A stretch of DNA of 64,000 nucleotides, taken from Nymphaea colorata (Eukaryota > Streptophyta > Magnoliopsida > Nymphaeales > Nymphaeaceae). Below the pieces are notes generated by a model. That model saw nothing but the letters and a program-made list of their open reading frames with translations. It had not been told where the DNA came from and ran no database searches. The translations under genes were made by a program, and so were the position numbers. The stretch is from positions 13,505,858-13,569,857 of the forward strand of contig NC_045144.1 of assembly GCF_008831285.2 (NCBI RefSeq), given 5' to 3'. This document shows positions 1 through 12,259 of the stretch, one piece after another (the stretch's first letter is position 1; each line of letters begins with the position of its first letter).

Positions 1-148
1 GAGAAGGGTATAAACTCTGGAACTTTTGATCAGTTAGGTCTGAACCAAAGTTGACCAAACTTAACCCAGCCCACTTAGCTCGTGTAAATTGGCTAAGGAT
101 GGTCAATTAGAGCCTTTAAACCCTATTTAACTCATTTTACAAGTCCCC

Positions 149-248
149 NNNNNNNNNNNNNNNNNNNNNNNNNNNNNNNNNNNNNNNNNNNNNNNNNNNN
201 NNNNNNNNNNNNNNNNNNNNNNNNNNNNNNNNNNNNNNNNNNNNNNNN
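149..248. other. Assembly gap (100 N)
   Basis: Exactly 100 consecutive N, the conventional length for a scaffold gap of unknown size. The true distance across it is not known. It may hide the left end of the copia relic that begins at about 500. Confidence 0.98.
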
Positions 249-499
249 AGTTCTGAGCAATTGATAAAGTTAGACACAATCTGAGACAGGAATCAGAAGC
301 ATTGAGATCAGGGGAAAGGAGACGGTGGAAAAGGTGAAATAGTTAGAAATGTGCAAAGTGTGAGGGTTTAGGGTGAAGGCATTAAATGGTATTCAAATCA
401 ATTCAATGGTTTAGGACCAGTTGTGAAAATTGTTCAGGGCCCGTTCATAAACCTGGGAATTGTTGTAGTGCTCATGCTCCTAGCCCTCTCATTCAAGGT

Positions 500-2215
500 T
501 CTATGCATGAGTTCAACAAGTCGTGGTCTTTTTGAAATTGTTTTTTTATCTGAATCTCAGCATAAAAGTCCTTGAGTTCCTTGTTGTCATATTCACCTCT
601 ATATTTGTATTGCATGCATTTCACTTTCCTGCCAATTTGATTTTTAACTTCAGCCTTTCACCTTTTCAAAGTATAAAAAGTAGCAGATTTGTTTTTTAGA
701 AAACAAACTAATACCTTCCAAGTGCAGTCATCAACAAATGTGACATAATAGAATGATCATCCAAGGGAACAACCAAGAGCTGGACGCCAAACATCTATAT
801 GGACTAACTTCAACTTATCCTTCTTGATAGTCGCCTGACTTTAGAGAAGGTGACCCTTTCTTGCTTCTGGAAGATGCAATTTTGAAAAACGCAACTTCTA
901 TAGATTTCAGATTAGACAATTTATTCTTAGTGGCCATAATTTTGGTTCGTTTTTCACTCATATGTACATCACATTTTGATGTCCATCTTCTATAGCTTGT
1001 AATGCTATAATAGCAAGCTGTCATCAAATTTTTGTTGCAGCATCTGTCATTTAGATCTCCAATTATATATAGAGTACCCAGTTTGTTGCCTCATGCTACA
1101 ATCATTGCATTTTTGGTTATCTTCTAACATCCTCCAACAAACGTAATAACGTACCCATCAACTTCAAACTGACCTATAGAATTCAGATTTCTCCTCAATC
1201 TGAAACATCACTGACACCCCTTCTATACATCCATGCCCATTCTGCATCTATATATGGACATCACCCTTCCATACAATGTCTGAATGTTCATCATTTGCAA
1301 GATAGACCTTTCCAAATTGTCTGCAGTATAATTTTGCATATTGTTTTTAGATGAAGTAAAGTGAAAAGATGCACCAGAATTTAAAATCCAGGATCCAATG
1401 AAGCTATGTAGACTCAATCTCAGGCTTCATATATGCATTCTATGGCAATATTTGTACTCTCCTTCATGTTTTTCATTTTTCCCTTCCAATAATCTACAAT
1501 CTCTTTTTTAGTGACTTGGCTTTCCACAGTTCCAGCATCATTCTTCTAAGGTTTGGACTAACTTATTCCTTTCGATTTTGACCGACCTCTCTCTTGAATA
1601 TTGAGAGAAGAAGCGAAAGTTTCTCACACTTCTCTTCTACGAATATCTATGATCAAAATCAGGTCTCAAACACTACTAAAGTTCAACTTCTTAGACCCAT
1701 GAGAACTAATCACTACAGTCACGGTCGCATCCCAACTGTCGATGATGACAACAAAGAATAAAAGCTTGAACCTAGTCATAAAAATTTAATATTCACAGAA
1801 CTCAATTGAGATATAATCACATTAAACTCATTTATATGATCAGTAACGAAATCACCTTTAGTCACCTTCAAATTAAATAAACGACACATTAGATAAACCT
1901 TATTTGAGGCAAAGGGTTTTTCACACATATCTGTTGGCACCTTCATCAAACCCACGATTGTCTTCTCATTGACAATATTGAAGTTGACGTTCTTGGCTAG
2001 TGTCAAATGATGACTTTGAGCGGCTATATGTCTAGTACCTACCAATTTTTATGTGACATTATTGTTGGCTTCACTCTAGTGATGGGTTGATATTATGTAG
2101 TCTTCGAACTGCATCCTCCAAAACCTTGCCATTGAACTCTCTCAGTTTACCTTCCTTCTTCCATTGCCCTTGCTCCCACTGTTCCTTCTGAGCATGAACT
2201 GGATTCTGATATCTA
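500..2215 (-). mobile_element. Ty1/copia retrotransposon relic (gag, protease, start of integrase)
   Basis: Read on the minus strand from right to left, the domains follow copia order. A UBN2-type gag piece (1776-2045) includes the residues DHINEFNVIISQL. A protease piece (1223-1417) includes SWILNSGASFHFT, with the active-site DSG changed to NSG. A pre-integrase piece (815-1027) includes HMSEKRTKIMATKNKL. Frame-shifted integrase core (about 540-800) can still be followed, with a GGEY-like residue run near 590. There is no reverse transcriptase; the element is cut off toward the gap. Several stops and frameshifts make it non-functional. It is older looking than the other copia copies here. 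Confidence 0.7.
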
Positions 2216-2580
2216 TGGTTAGGAATTATGCTTTCTCACTCTCTTGTCGCATACAGAGAAGAAAACTGAAGAAGAGAAAGAACAAGAAGAAGACAGAAGG
2301 ATTTACGTGGTTCGAGGACAAGGATCTCTTATGTCCGCTGCCATATAGGGTTTTTCCATTGCCACAGAAGAAAAATAAAAAATATGAATACAATGAAAAC
2401 CACCCTTTCATAAATATGGGATTAGGGTAAACCCGCAAAAGGGCAGATTACATAAATGACCTTACAACGTTCCAGGCAAGGGGGTGCTGCCTCTTGCAAC
2501 TGCTAGCCACTTATTGCAAATTTGGATCTCGGGATATTAGAGAATCCTATTAAGGGTTAGGCTCCATACTGCTATACACC
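2216..2580 (-). repeat. Possible LTR of the copia relic
   Basis: Just right of the gag remnant is a degraded match to a tRNA-Met primer site (ATTCTGATATCT, 2203-2214), followed by TGGTTAGG, the expected LTR edge for a minus-strand element. The stretch holds the ACGTGGTTCG motif also seen in the LTRs at 40.2, 45.5 and 63.9 kb. The right boundary is a guess. The open frame across 2164-2430 is purine-rich low complexity, so I do not call it a gene. Confidence 0.35.
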
Positions 2581-2814
2581 CTTAACTATTGGCAGGGTGT
2601 AGATAAGTGGGGACATTGTGGGGTGTATGCCCCATGAAGCCCATTATGTGAAAGATTAAATTAGTGGGTTCAGTTATATAGGACAGCCCCACCAACCCAA
2701 GTCACTTCCCCATAGCCAATTAAAAATTTGTTAACTGTATCTTAGTGCCCCATAGAAAAAAATTCTGGCCACGCTCTGACTATTGGGGAAGTTCAAATTC
2801 ATTGCTCTTGACAT

Positions 2815-5800
2815 GAAGTTACTCTCATGAAATATATGAGGTCTAGTCAGAAGGATGATCCAATGGGTGGTAAATAACTATCTCCAATAGTTTAAACCTG
2901 AACTCTTTTTTGTAATTGATACAATGTTAAATGATGTGAATTTTCATAGATGGACGAGTAGACATGCTAGATATGCCTTTGTCTCTAATATAGGTTGTGT
3001 TTATGTCATGCAAGAATCATACGTGGTTGGTGTCCTGTTGAAAAAATTGTATTGGTGAAATTTATTACTTTTTTTATATTAAAGTGCTTTGCAAGCAGAG
3101 AATATAATTTCAATTTTATTGTTGTCGGAGTCTATCTACATCCCAATAAACTAAGTAGAAGATACCAGTTAATTGAGCTAATAGTGCTCATAGAAGAAGT
3201 TGACGGCCTTATAGCTCTTATGGGAGATTTGAATGTTGAGATGGGACCTAAGGATAAAAAAGAGAGCCAGATATAAGCTCTTGTAGAGATTTTACTAATT
3301 TCTTAAATAATCGCCACTTAAATGTTGTTGATGATCCTAAGAAAAGCTTCACTTGGTATAATAATAGGGGTTCGACTGCAACATTAAATGCAGAATGGAT
3401 TGGGCCTTACTCAATCTTAAATGTGAGAATTCATCTTTCTGCTTATGTACTTTGCCTAGAACTACATCGGCTTGCCTCTTATTCCTCACATAAACAAATA
3501 TGGGATGCAAAGTTTCAGGAAATGTTTGTTTCGGTTTTTTCTTTTTGCATGGACCTTGCGTGCAAATTGCAAAACAATGGTAAAAGAAGCATGCAACAAA
3601 CCATATAGCATGGTTAAACTGTTAAGCATATTGGAAAATACCGAGTTTTGTATCCCTCAATGAAACCAAAACAGTTTTGGTTCTGTGGGAGTCTAGGGTG
3701 CGATCCTTAAAGAATGAGTTAAATAAGATTTAGTTGAATGAATTCCATGATGCAAGCGCACAATTAATCTGGAGCATCTTTTGCATAACAAGTTGGATGC
3801 AGCTCTAGAAGAAGAAGATTCTTTTTGGATGCAGAAATCCAAAGTGAAATGGCTCTCAGATGGTGGCAAAAATTCCAATGTTATTCAAGCATATGTTATC
3901 CATAAATTCAAGAAGTACAACTTGACTTTTAATGAAGTTAATGGTGTTGTTGCTTCTACCCTAGTAAGATTTATGAGCAATGTAAAGATTGTTTTACACA
4001 ACTTTACATTAACCTTTCTTCTACATGTGATATGCTTGATAATTTGAAGATAGCCACACTATTTTCAGTGGAGAATGAATTTCTATTGAGGCCTGTGAGT
4101 AAATACGAGTTTTGAGAGTGTTTTTCACATGAAAAATGGGAAGACACTAGGTCCTGATGGGTTATTGAATTTTATAAACTCTATTGGCACAATCGGTGAA
4201 GTATATGGATGTTATTGCTAGGTCCTGATGGTTATGAATTTTATTAAACTTATTGGCACATAATCGGTGAAGATATGATGGATGTTATTGCTGATTTTCA
4301 AATAGGTGAAGTGGTTAAGAGTATGAATTGTTTCACTTACATTGAATCCCAAATTTCAAGGTACTGTAAGCATTAAAGATTTTAGGCCAATTACACTTTT
4401 CAACTGCCTTTACAAAATTATTGCAAAGATAACGGTAGTTAGAATGAGATTTATACTGCTAGCTTATGCTGATGACCAAGGTGAATTTTACCAGCAGAAA
4501 TATCCACAGACAAATTCTTATGGTCCTTGAGCTTGTTAATTCTTACAAAACAGCAGTGATGGTTCAGTGATGTTAAAGCTTGACATTACTAAAGCATATG
4601 ATTGTATAGTTTGTGAGTTTCTCATATTAGCCTTAAAGAAACTAGGTCATAATGACACCTGGATTCATAGACTCTTAAATGCATGTCTACAGCTACTTTA
4701 GCAATACTAAACTATGGTAATGAAGTTCTTCCTTTGATGTAGATGAAGCATTAGACAAGGGATCTGTTGTCCCATTCTTATTAATTATTATTATGAGATG
4801 TTTCAAGAAGACTAAGGAGGGAGGTGGCCAGCACAAATGTTAAAGTGCTAAAAGCTTTAATACCTAGTTCCATCTTAGCAGGTCAATCTTTGCACATGTT
4901 GTCATAGTGGTTGTAAACTAGATCTAAACTCTATAGTTGTATAAAGAACATCCTAGTAGAGATGGACCTAAGGCAAGGCTAAGATTATCGAAAAAAAAAA
5001 CCTGTCATATTTTAAAGTTAATGACAATCACAGGAAGCTATAATTGAGTGTTTAGGTTGGAAGGAGGCAAAAGATATGTGCAATACCTTGGACTACCACT
5101 TTTCACGGTAAGATTTATGTGGGAGCTGTGGATCACTTGTGAAGAAGTATTATCACATCTTGCAGTTTTGGAAAGGCCATTTGTATCTTATACAGGAAAA
5201 AGTAGTTTAATTAAACATGTAATCCATCAAATAGTTGGTGATTGGATGATGGCTTAAGAATTTCAAAGGTAGGTGATAGAATTGATTGAGAGATATTGCA
5301 ACAGCTTCTTATGGGGAGACAACTCGAATTTATGTAAATTTTGTATTTTAAGTTGGAGTTCACTTGCATTCCTTATAAGGAGAATGGCGTTGGATTTTTA
5401 GACTTAAATGTTTATAACAAGGCAACATGATTAATTTATTGTTTTGGGTGTTGCAAGGCATGTCAATTTGGACCAATTACACGAGAGTAAATACTTATCT
5501 AATGGTAGTCTTTGCTTGTATAAAGCAAAAACAAAATATCATCTCCATTGTTGTTTGGACTAAAAAGTGCAAACAGAAGTCTCTTGGTTGAAATGGGAGT
5601 TCCACCGAATCCTTCACCATACTTTACTAATTCAGTACTCGAGTTCCAATTTATTTGTACAGAGAATGGACAAATGCAAAGAATTTCATATGTAATGAGA
5701 ACCAAAGATGGTATTTGTGTTAAAGCAGTTGTCCAGGTGAAGCCGTGACATAGGAGATTGCAGGTAAGAGATGCAGCTAGTAACTTTTGATCACTAGACA

Positions 5801-6060
5801 TTTCCAGCGACAGGTTGCTTTTGTTTGGGGGCCAAAGAAGTGGAGTTATCTTATTCAAAATGTTATGATTGAATTCTATATAGCTGGTTCCCATTTCCAT
5901 ACTTTTGTCCACAAGGGATGTTCTTTTGTGTTCTTGAAATATAATCCAGCAAAAAAGACTTTGCATCTGTTGAAATTTTTTGATATGTATGACTCCACAG
6001 TAGAATGGAATCATTACCCAGCATGAGGGATTTTTTCTTCTGTATTGTACCTTTATGCTA
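2815..6060 (+). mobile_element. Degenerate L1-type LINE (endonuclease + reverse transcriptase)
   Basis: Fragments follow the plant L1 ORF2 order. An AP-endonuclease start occurs near 2820 (LS-NI-GLVRRMI with stops). The MGDLNVEMGPK residues (3220-3250) match the endonuclease GDFN motif. Reverse transcriptase follows: FRPITLFNCLYKIIAK (about 4380-4430) and KLDITKAYD (4576-4605), the catalytic-Asp box. The YLGLPL residues (about 5080) and a C-terminal thumb region come next. The second catalytic box (FADD) is lost. Many frameshifts and stops make it inactive. The host-facing 3' end is not marked by a clear poly(A). From 3936 on it is shared with 30561-32590. Confidence 0.7.
4147..4290 (+). repeat. 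Tandem duplication, 71 + 73 bp, inside the LINE
   Basis: Unit 1 (4147-4217) and unit 2 (4218-4290) both begin CTAGGTCCTGATGG and end GGATGTTATTG. Copy B of the segment has only one, partly deleted, unit. This is either a real slippage duplication or an assembly artefact. Confidence 0.8.
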
Positions 6061-6224
6061 TGGATTTTGTATTTCCTTTTGTACTTTTTTGTATACTCAT
6101 TTCTTAGTTTTGCCAGTAAAAGGGTTCTGGGAGCCCTTTCTCATCCGAAAGTGCTTCTAATAGGTTCTTGAGAATGGTGGGATTGCTATGATATTTTGTT
6201 ACAGTACCTATATAACCCAAACAT

Positions 6225-6292
6225 GACCATTCCTAATTATTTTTAGGAACGATCCACACTATTTTAAGAACGGTTTTCAACCATTCCTAAAA
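6225..6292. repeat. Short inverted motif cluster (CCATTCCTAA / TTAGGAACG)
   Basis: Two near-palindromic pairs lie within 70 bp: ACCATTCCTAAT with TTTTTAGGAACG, and AAGAACGGTTTTC with ACCATTCCTAAAA. The cluster is preserved in the other segment copy (about 32790-32860). Such sub-terminal motifs are typical of DNA transposon ends, but no terminal repeats were found. Confidence 0.5.
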
Positions 6293-7324
6293 CTGATATT
6301 TGTTGTTATACTGTCACCGCACAATGAATCATCGTTAAAGCCAACCCACACTGGGGGGAATTAGATAGCAAGTGAGCCGTACGTATTTTGGTTACGGTTT
6401 GTCAAAAGAACTGGTAGGAAAGTGACTGCAGACATTGGAGCATGAGGGAAAAAAATGCAATAGAAGATAACACATTGGACATTTGATATACAAACACCGC
6501 TTGTCAATAAGAGCTACGATCAGATGTGATAGGAGTGTTTTTCATTATGTAAGCAGAAGGCATCAAAATTTTCTTTTCATGTGAGCAAGTGACTGTTTTC
6601 ATGTGCACAAAAGATCTGGAATTACGTGAACTTTTGGTTGCCAATAAATGAATTTATTATTTTTGCCTAAAATTGACATTGCTAATAATTTGGTTTCTTC
6701 CCCTGAATTATTTTTCAGTTTTTATTACTTGATGCACAACACATCCCAATACATTTGACAGTCAAACAAGTGGTTCGCTAGTGACATAGATATTTTATTA
6801 ATTTTAATGCAAACAAAAGGCATTTTCCTAGTATGTCAATAGAACAAGGGTAGTATATTTATCTTTGTATTAAGGAAGAGTATTCTGAAGGGCATCATAG
6901 TTGCTTTTGTGGTCAATATTTCTATTTCATGTTTCCACGTTCTCATTTTAATTTTTTGTTTTTTTCAAGTGTCTAATATATAGTGACAGGGTAACCAACA
7001 AAAACCCATCCCATCGCTGATGGCATTTGGCCTATTTATTGGGACCTACGTTTAATTGAAACGGCCAGCCTTGTCACTCCAACCTATCCCGACTAAAGCT
7101 TGGGATCAAGGCTTGACAATGTGAGCCTCGGGCTATCTTGAACCTCTTGTGGTGGCTCAAGCTCAGCCCGTTTAGTTATTGGACTGGGTTCCACTGTCAT
7201 CTTTATGCCTGTCAAGTTCCTAGTTTGATGCCCACACATATTTGAAACTCATAACATGCCAAAAGTTTCTAAGGGAGTTTCTGAGTCTGAAATTTACTTG
7301 TTTCAGGCGATATTGATCTCCTTG

Positions 7325-7890
7325 TCTCTGATACCACTGTTAGAGTTTTTGCAGCGGAGTGAAGCCTTTGATCCGTTCTATGTCCTGAGCAAGTTTACCA
7401 ATGCAGTCTTCAGGATGAGGGCACGAGTGGTAAAAGCACCAAAACAGCAAGTAACAGCAACAACTGAAACAAGAGAACAAATAGAGAGAGATCGAAGCAG
7501 AGAGAATTTGTGGGTTTGCTTACATGAGGCATAAAACGGGTAATCTTTCTATTCAGCCCCAATTTTGAGTATTGTTGTGCTTATATAACCAGCCTCATAG
7601 GTTTTCCTATATGCCCAGCTAGGGCTAGTGAGAGATTTGAGGAAAATATAATGTGAAACCAAAGTTTGTTTAGAATGAAAATCTTCAGTTTGAAAAAAAA
7701 ATTTTTAAGCCTATCTCCTCACAGTTATGAGAGGAGGATAGGGCTCATGGCCACTATCCAACAGAGGATTGGTGCAACAGATGAAATGGAGCCTGATAAG
7801 TGATCAGTTTTCATTTGGAGTTATCGTGGCATCAACTCCCTGTACAGTAAGAGGGAATACCGATGTACAAGTTGAAGCACACCACACAAT
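7325..7890 (-). repeat. PBS-linked LTR of an unidentified retrotransposon (copy A)
   Basis: TCTCTGATACCA (7325-7336) is, on the minus strand, a tRNA-Met primer-binding site. One base later TGTTAGAG (7338 on) is the expected inner LTR edge. About 550 bp of LTR-like sequence follows, ending near ACCACACA. No gag, pol or second LTR belongs to it, so it is a truncated end. The same PBS and LTR occur at 34218-34231 in copy B. An open frame across 7256-7534 is a by-product of this LTR. Confidence 0.5.
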
Positions 7891-8036
7891 AAAAATGAAC
7901 ATAATTGGAATCACTCCAAACAAAGTCGGCCCCATTTGTAACAAAAACCATTTTTATACACTGTAATCACCCCAAATTTTTCTAAAAGATTATGATGTTT
8001 TATCCAAGCGCGAAACTCAAATTTAGGCACAATATT

Positions 8037-8168
8037 CAAATCCAAAATACAACTTTTAGATCCAAATTAAATCTAAAATACAACTTTTAGATCCAAATTA
8101 AATCCAAAATACAACTTTTAGATCCAAATTAATCCAAAATAAACTTTCATATCCAAATTAGATCCAAA
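8037..8168 (+). repeat. Tandem repeat, about 33 bp x 4
   Basis: The unit is roughly AAATCCAAAATACAACTTTT followed by AGATCCAAATT, repeated four times; the last copy is degenerate. It lies in the U3-like part of the gypsy-type LTR. Confidence 0.75.
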
Positions 8169-8200
8169 ACCCAAGTCAGATCTAAATCGATCATTTAGAC

Positions 8201-8470
8201 CATTTGCCCTCCTTTTGACAAAAACCTCCTTTTAGAGAGTGATTTTAGTCTTTTGGGTTGACAAGACCTATTTGTGCTTTCTTTTGACAAAAATATCCTT
8301 TTAGAGGGTGATTTTAGTCTTTTTGGGTGGACAAGACCAATTTGTCCTTCCTTTTGACAAAAAATCTCCTTTTAGAGAGTGATTTTATTCTTTTTGGGTG
8401 GACAAGACCCATTTGCCTTCCTTTTGACCAAAAAATCTCCTTTTAGAGGGTGATTTTAGTCATTTTAGGT
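8201..8470 (+). repeat. Tandem repeat, 69-71 bp x 4
   Basis: Four head-to-tail units begin TTTGY near 8203, 8271, 8341 and 8412. Each holds CCTTTTAGAG, TGATTTTA and GGACAAGACC-type blocks. They sit directly upstream of the TATA box, where U3 enhancer repeats are common in LTRs. Confidence 0.85.
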
Positions 8471-8507
8471 AAAAAAAATTAAATTTAGGGTTTTGGCTCC
8501 AAATCTT

Positions 8508-8515
8508 TATAAATA
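8508..8515 (+). promoter_or_regulatory. TATA box of the gypsy-like LTR
   Basis: TATAAATA follows GGGTTTTGGCTCC. A diverged copy of the same block, with its own TATAAATA, is at 12000-12007. A CT-rich leader of about 130 bp follows both, as expected for a retroelement promoter and R region. Activity is inferred, not shown. Confidence 0.45.
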
Positions 8516-8778
8516 CCTCTCATTTCCCTCCTCTTGGAGAAGATTGGCCCTTGGGAGAAACTCTAGTATATTCTACTTGAAGACTTAGAGTTTCTCTTGA
8601 GCTCTTTCTCTCTCCATTTTCCTCTCCAACTTGAAGCAAGCTACAACCCTCTTGGAGGTATCATCTTGAAGCTTCACTCAAAGGGGATCTTCAAGTGAAG
8701 GTGTTCATCTTCCTTAGGTCATTTCTCATTAGAGGTATGTAACCATCATCCCTCTAATTTCTCTTTTTTTTTTCTTTT

Positions 8779-9922
8779 CTCATCTTCATCTCCCAATGGC
8801 CAAAGGAGATAGCACTCAACCTCTTTCTAGAGACAAGATGCTATGCTCAAGTGCACCGGGAGCATGAGAAAATGAGATGATCTTGTATTTTAATCATGTT
8901 CTTTCAAGTATTCTTGTTGTTGTTATTCTTTCTCTTCATTAATATGTTCTTATTATTATGCTATTTTTTTTCTTGGACTTAGTCTTGTTGTTGTTTTCAT
9001 TTTTTCTTCTCATCTTCATCTCCACATGGCCAAATGAGATAGCACTCAACCTCTTTTTAGAGACAAGAGGCTATGCTTAAGTGCACCGGGAGCATGAGAA
9101 GATGAGATGATATTTTATTTTATGATTAAATCATGTTTTTTCAAGTATTCTTGTTGTTGTTGTTCTTTCTCTTCATTAATATCTTCTTGCTCTTTCTTCT
9201 CTTCAATATATTCTTCTTGTTGTTGTTCTTTCCCTTTATAAATATATTCTTGTTGTTATTGTTATTTCCTTTCTTCAATATAGCCTTGTTCTTGTTATTT
9301 CTTTTCTCGTCTTCATCTTGTCATGGCCAAAGGAGATAACACTCAATCTCTTTTTAGAGACAAGAGGCTATGCTCAAGTGCATTGGGAGCATGAAAAGAT
9401 GAGAGGATCTTTCATTTCATGATTGAATCATGTCTCCTCTTTTATTGAATATAGCATTGTCTTTCTTTCTTCATTTTCTCATCTTCATTTTTCCATGGCC
9501 AAAGTAGATAGCACTCAATCTCTTTTTAGAGACAAGAGACTATGCTCAAGTGCATTGGGAGCATGAAAATATGAAAGGATTTTCATTTCATGATTGAATC
9601 ATGTTTCCTCTTTATTGAATATAGCATTGTCTTTCTTTCTTCATTTTCTCATCTTCATTTTTCCATGGCCAAAGGAGATAACACTCAATCTCTTTTTAGA
9701 GACGAGGGGCTATGCTCAAGTGCATTGAGAGCATGAAAAGATGAGAGGATCTTTCATTTTAATCATGTTCTTTCTTTTCATGAGTACATTCTTGTTGTTT
9801 TTCTTGCTTCCCCTTATTTTCCTCTCTTCCTTATTTCCCCATGGTCAAAGGAGATAACTTCCAATCTCTATTTTAGAGTCAAGAGGCTATACTCAAGTGC
9901 ACCGGAGACATGAAAAGATGAG
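8779..9922 (+). repeat. Array of six 98-bp structured modules with variable spacers
   Basis: Core modules lie at 8779-8876, 9009-9106, 9306-9403, 9478-9575, 9648-9745 and 9822-9922. The first five are each 98 bp; the spacers are 132, 199, 74, 72 and 76 bp. Each core contains ATGGCCAAAGGAGATA (with changes), then CTCTTTTTAGAG, then ATGCTCAAGTGCA and GAGCATGA. Its ends CTCATCTT and AAGATGAG are complementary. Inner stems CTCT/AGAG and ATGCTC/GAGCAT would complete a three-way junction. Spacers are T-rich with TTG/TTC triplet runs, so the open frame at 9133-9339 is low-complexity spacer. There is no gene. The array lies about 270 bp downstream of the TATA box. Confidence 0.85.
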
Positions 9923-11944
9923 GTGGTATATCATTTCATAGTTACATCATGTCCTCCCTCCTAATTGAACCTTGCTCTTTCCATCATCCGCTTTCTCTTT
10001 TCCTTCCTTGAATGTTGTCTATATATTATCCATGCATAATTGCTTGGTTTTCTACTTATATGTGAATGTATAGTGGAAATGAGAGTGTGGTTTGGGGACT
10101 CTTTATTTTCATATTAATTTTTGAGGTTGAGACTTGTCCAACCCGGGATAAACCTCACAAAAATGTACATGTTAGTATGCATTTGCATGTCATTTTACGC
10201 TAGTTTCCTTCTTAATCATCCCATTAGGAACCCTAACGATGTCTCGTTATGTTGCTTGTTTTCTTCCATACCCAACGGTGGAAGAAATATATCTTTACAA
10301 CAAACTAAATAATAACATTCTATGCTTATATAAATCATATTTTCCAAAACATTTTCAAAAAGAACCTTCTAACAATGCTTAGGAACTTAGCTTTGACTCT
10401 TGCATGAGTCCAAGCTCCCCTCCGGCCCACATTAAACTTGAAGTTGGTAATTTTAAGTTATTCCTTGATTTTTAATCTTGTGAAGGTATGGATGTATACA
10501 CATCTTATATACATCTATACCAACATGATGACCCCCATCTTTCTCTCTCTATGTTTTCACTTTCCATTTTATAAATTTTCATATGTGCATGAATACGTAT
10601 GTACATGTACTCCATTTCCTCTTTTTCAAATATTTATTCGTCTTTTCAAGACAAATATCTTCTCTTATAAAATTTCTCGTACCCATATATACGTATGATA
10701 TTTTTCTTTTCCTCTAAAATCTCTCTTTCTCTTCAAATCAGTACATCTTTTTCTCTTAAGCTTTCATATATGTGTATATGTGATGGTATGTACACATGTA
10801 TGCATATCTTTCTCTATGTCTTTCTCTATGTCTCTCTCTTTCTTTTCATAAGAGTGTTTTATCTCTTGTATTCTTTTAACATTCTCCTCTCATGATATTT
10901 TTAATTACTAATTTCATTAAGACCACAAACCAAGTAATGACCCAATATTGGAGTCATGCTTGATGGTCTACAATCTCAATCCCCTTTCAAAAATTTCCTT
11001 CTTATATACAACAACAAAACCTTAGATGTATGTTATGGTAGGAATGACTTTAGATGAATGTTGTGGTAGGAATGTTTTACATTCATATAGGATAAATGCA
11101 TCCATGCATTCTCACTCACTTTATTTCACTTATGATCACAAGCATCTCTCCAAAAGAACTTAAGCAAGATGGGATGAGCTAACTAGGTGGTTACCGAATT
11201 AGAGCAAAATCTCAAACCTACTTAAAGTCTTAAGGGAACACTAAAGTGACTTTAAAATGATTTCACAAGTTTTTCAAATGATACTTACTAATTCCACTTT
11301 TTCCTTAAAACATTTCACATTTTCAAGCAACCCTTCAAGAGTCTTTCCAAAAATTTGAAACATCAAACTTTCAATATTTTCTACACCGCATATAGAATCA
11401 AAGGGATGTTTAAGTTAAAAGGAAATGCATCAATGATGAACATAGCCCTTGGATTGATTAACCCCGGTAAAGTCGTCGGGAATGGTCAATCCTCGTACCG
11501 ACGGGCGAGCCCCTTTTCTTTCCTATTTCAAAACAAAACTCAATTTTTTGAAGCACTCCAAAATCAATAAAATTTTGGGATGCAAACATACACATTTAGA
11601 AAAATGATTTTTGTACTTTTTTTTATGAAAGGACCCTTTGGAGGCTAAGGAGGCGAAATCTGGGCATTTCCCCTTTCCCCATTTGAACCCAGCATGGTAG
11701 GGTCGTGCCAGTGCAATCGCAATGTCGTGCACGTGCAAACGTGCCGAGCCAGGGCCTGTGTGTTGCGCAAACACTCTTTTTAGCTAAAAACCGCACGTTG
11801 GGGGTGATTTTCGGCTTGTTGGTTGGGTATTAGCCCTGGCCACACCCCAAAGGGGTATTTGCAAGCTAACGGCCAATCCCACTTGGTCAAATGCAATTTA
11901 AAAAAAAAATAAAAATCATTCAAAGATACTTGAAATTTGCATGA
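9923..11944. other. AT-rich sequence, no recognisable gene
   Basis: Several short open frames occur but all are rich in F, L, I and S and show no domain. A 27-bp tandem duplication is at 11022-11048/11049-11076 (TTAGATG-ATGTT-TGGTAGGAATG). A GC-richer patch at 11640-11780 and a CCGACGGGCGAG motif near 11500 recur in weaker form near 14010; they suggest LTR remnants of the gypsy-like family. Confidence 0.5.
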
Positions 11945-12115
11945 AAATATTATTAAATTAAAAAAATTTAAATTTTGAGTTTTGGCTCCAAAACTCCCTA
12001 TAAATACTCCTACAACTTCTCTCTTGGGCATAAGCTAACTCATGGAAAACTCTAGTATTTTCTCATTTAAAAATTAGAGTTTTTCTCTAGCTTTCTCTCT
12101 TCTTCTTCTTCTCCA
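11945..12115 (+). repeat. Second, diverged copy of the LTR promoter block
   Basis: The sequence from TTTTGGCTCCAAA through TATAAATA (12000-12007), AAACTCTAGTAT and a CT-rich leader matches 8480-8640. The 98-bp module array is absent here, so the array is not an obligatory part of the LTR. Confidence 0.5.
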
Positions 12116-12259
12116 ACCTTAGAGTTTTGCCCAAACACCCTTGGTTTCCCTCTGTTTTTTTTTTTTGCAATTGAAATAAAAAAATAAATAATTTTAAAAA
12201 TAGACTCGGAGTGGCCACTTGTTGACCCACTAGACCGTGCACTGGCCAGCAAGATCGTG

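Larger units (their letters stand above)
3936..7902 (+). repeat. Dispersed duplication, copy A (pairs with 30561-34777)
   Basis: From AGTTAATGGTG at 3936 to the ACACAATAAAAAT run near 7890, this segment aligns in direct orientation with 30561-34777, with many substitutions and indels. It spans the LINE reverse-transcriptase part, about 1.2 kb of unassigned DNA and a PBS-linked LTR. The similarity begins in the middle of the LINE and ends beside an AATAAA-like run. Copy A retains LINE sequence upstream of the breakpoint, so it is more likely to be the source. Confidence 0.85.
7962..8640 (+). repeat. Ty3/gypsy-like LTR start, U3 and promoter region
   Basis: The sequence TGTAATCACCCCAAATTTTT at 7962 looks like the conserved start of plant gypsy LTRs. 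The same 20 bases occur on the minus strand at 50390. Degenerate repeats rich in ATCCAAA follow, then the TATA box at 8508 and a pyrimidine-rich leader. No PBS and no gypsy coding domain was seen, so it is a solo or truncated LTR, or a non-coding derivative. The right limit is uncertain. Confidence 0.4.
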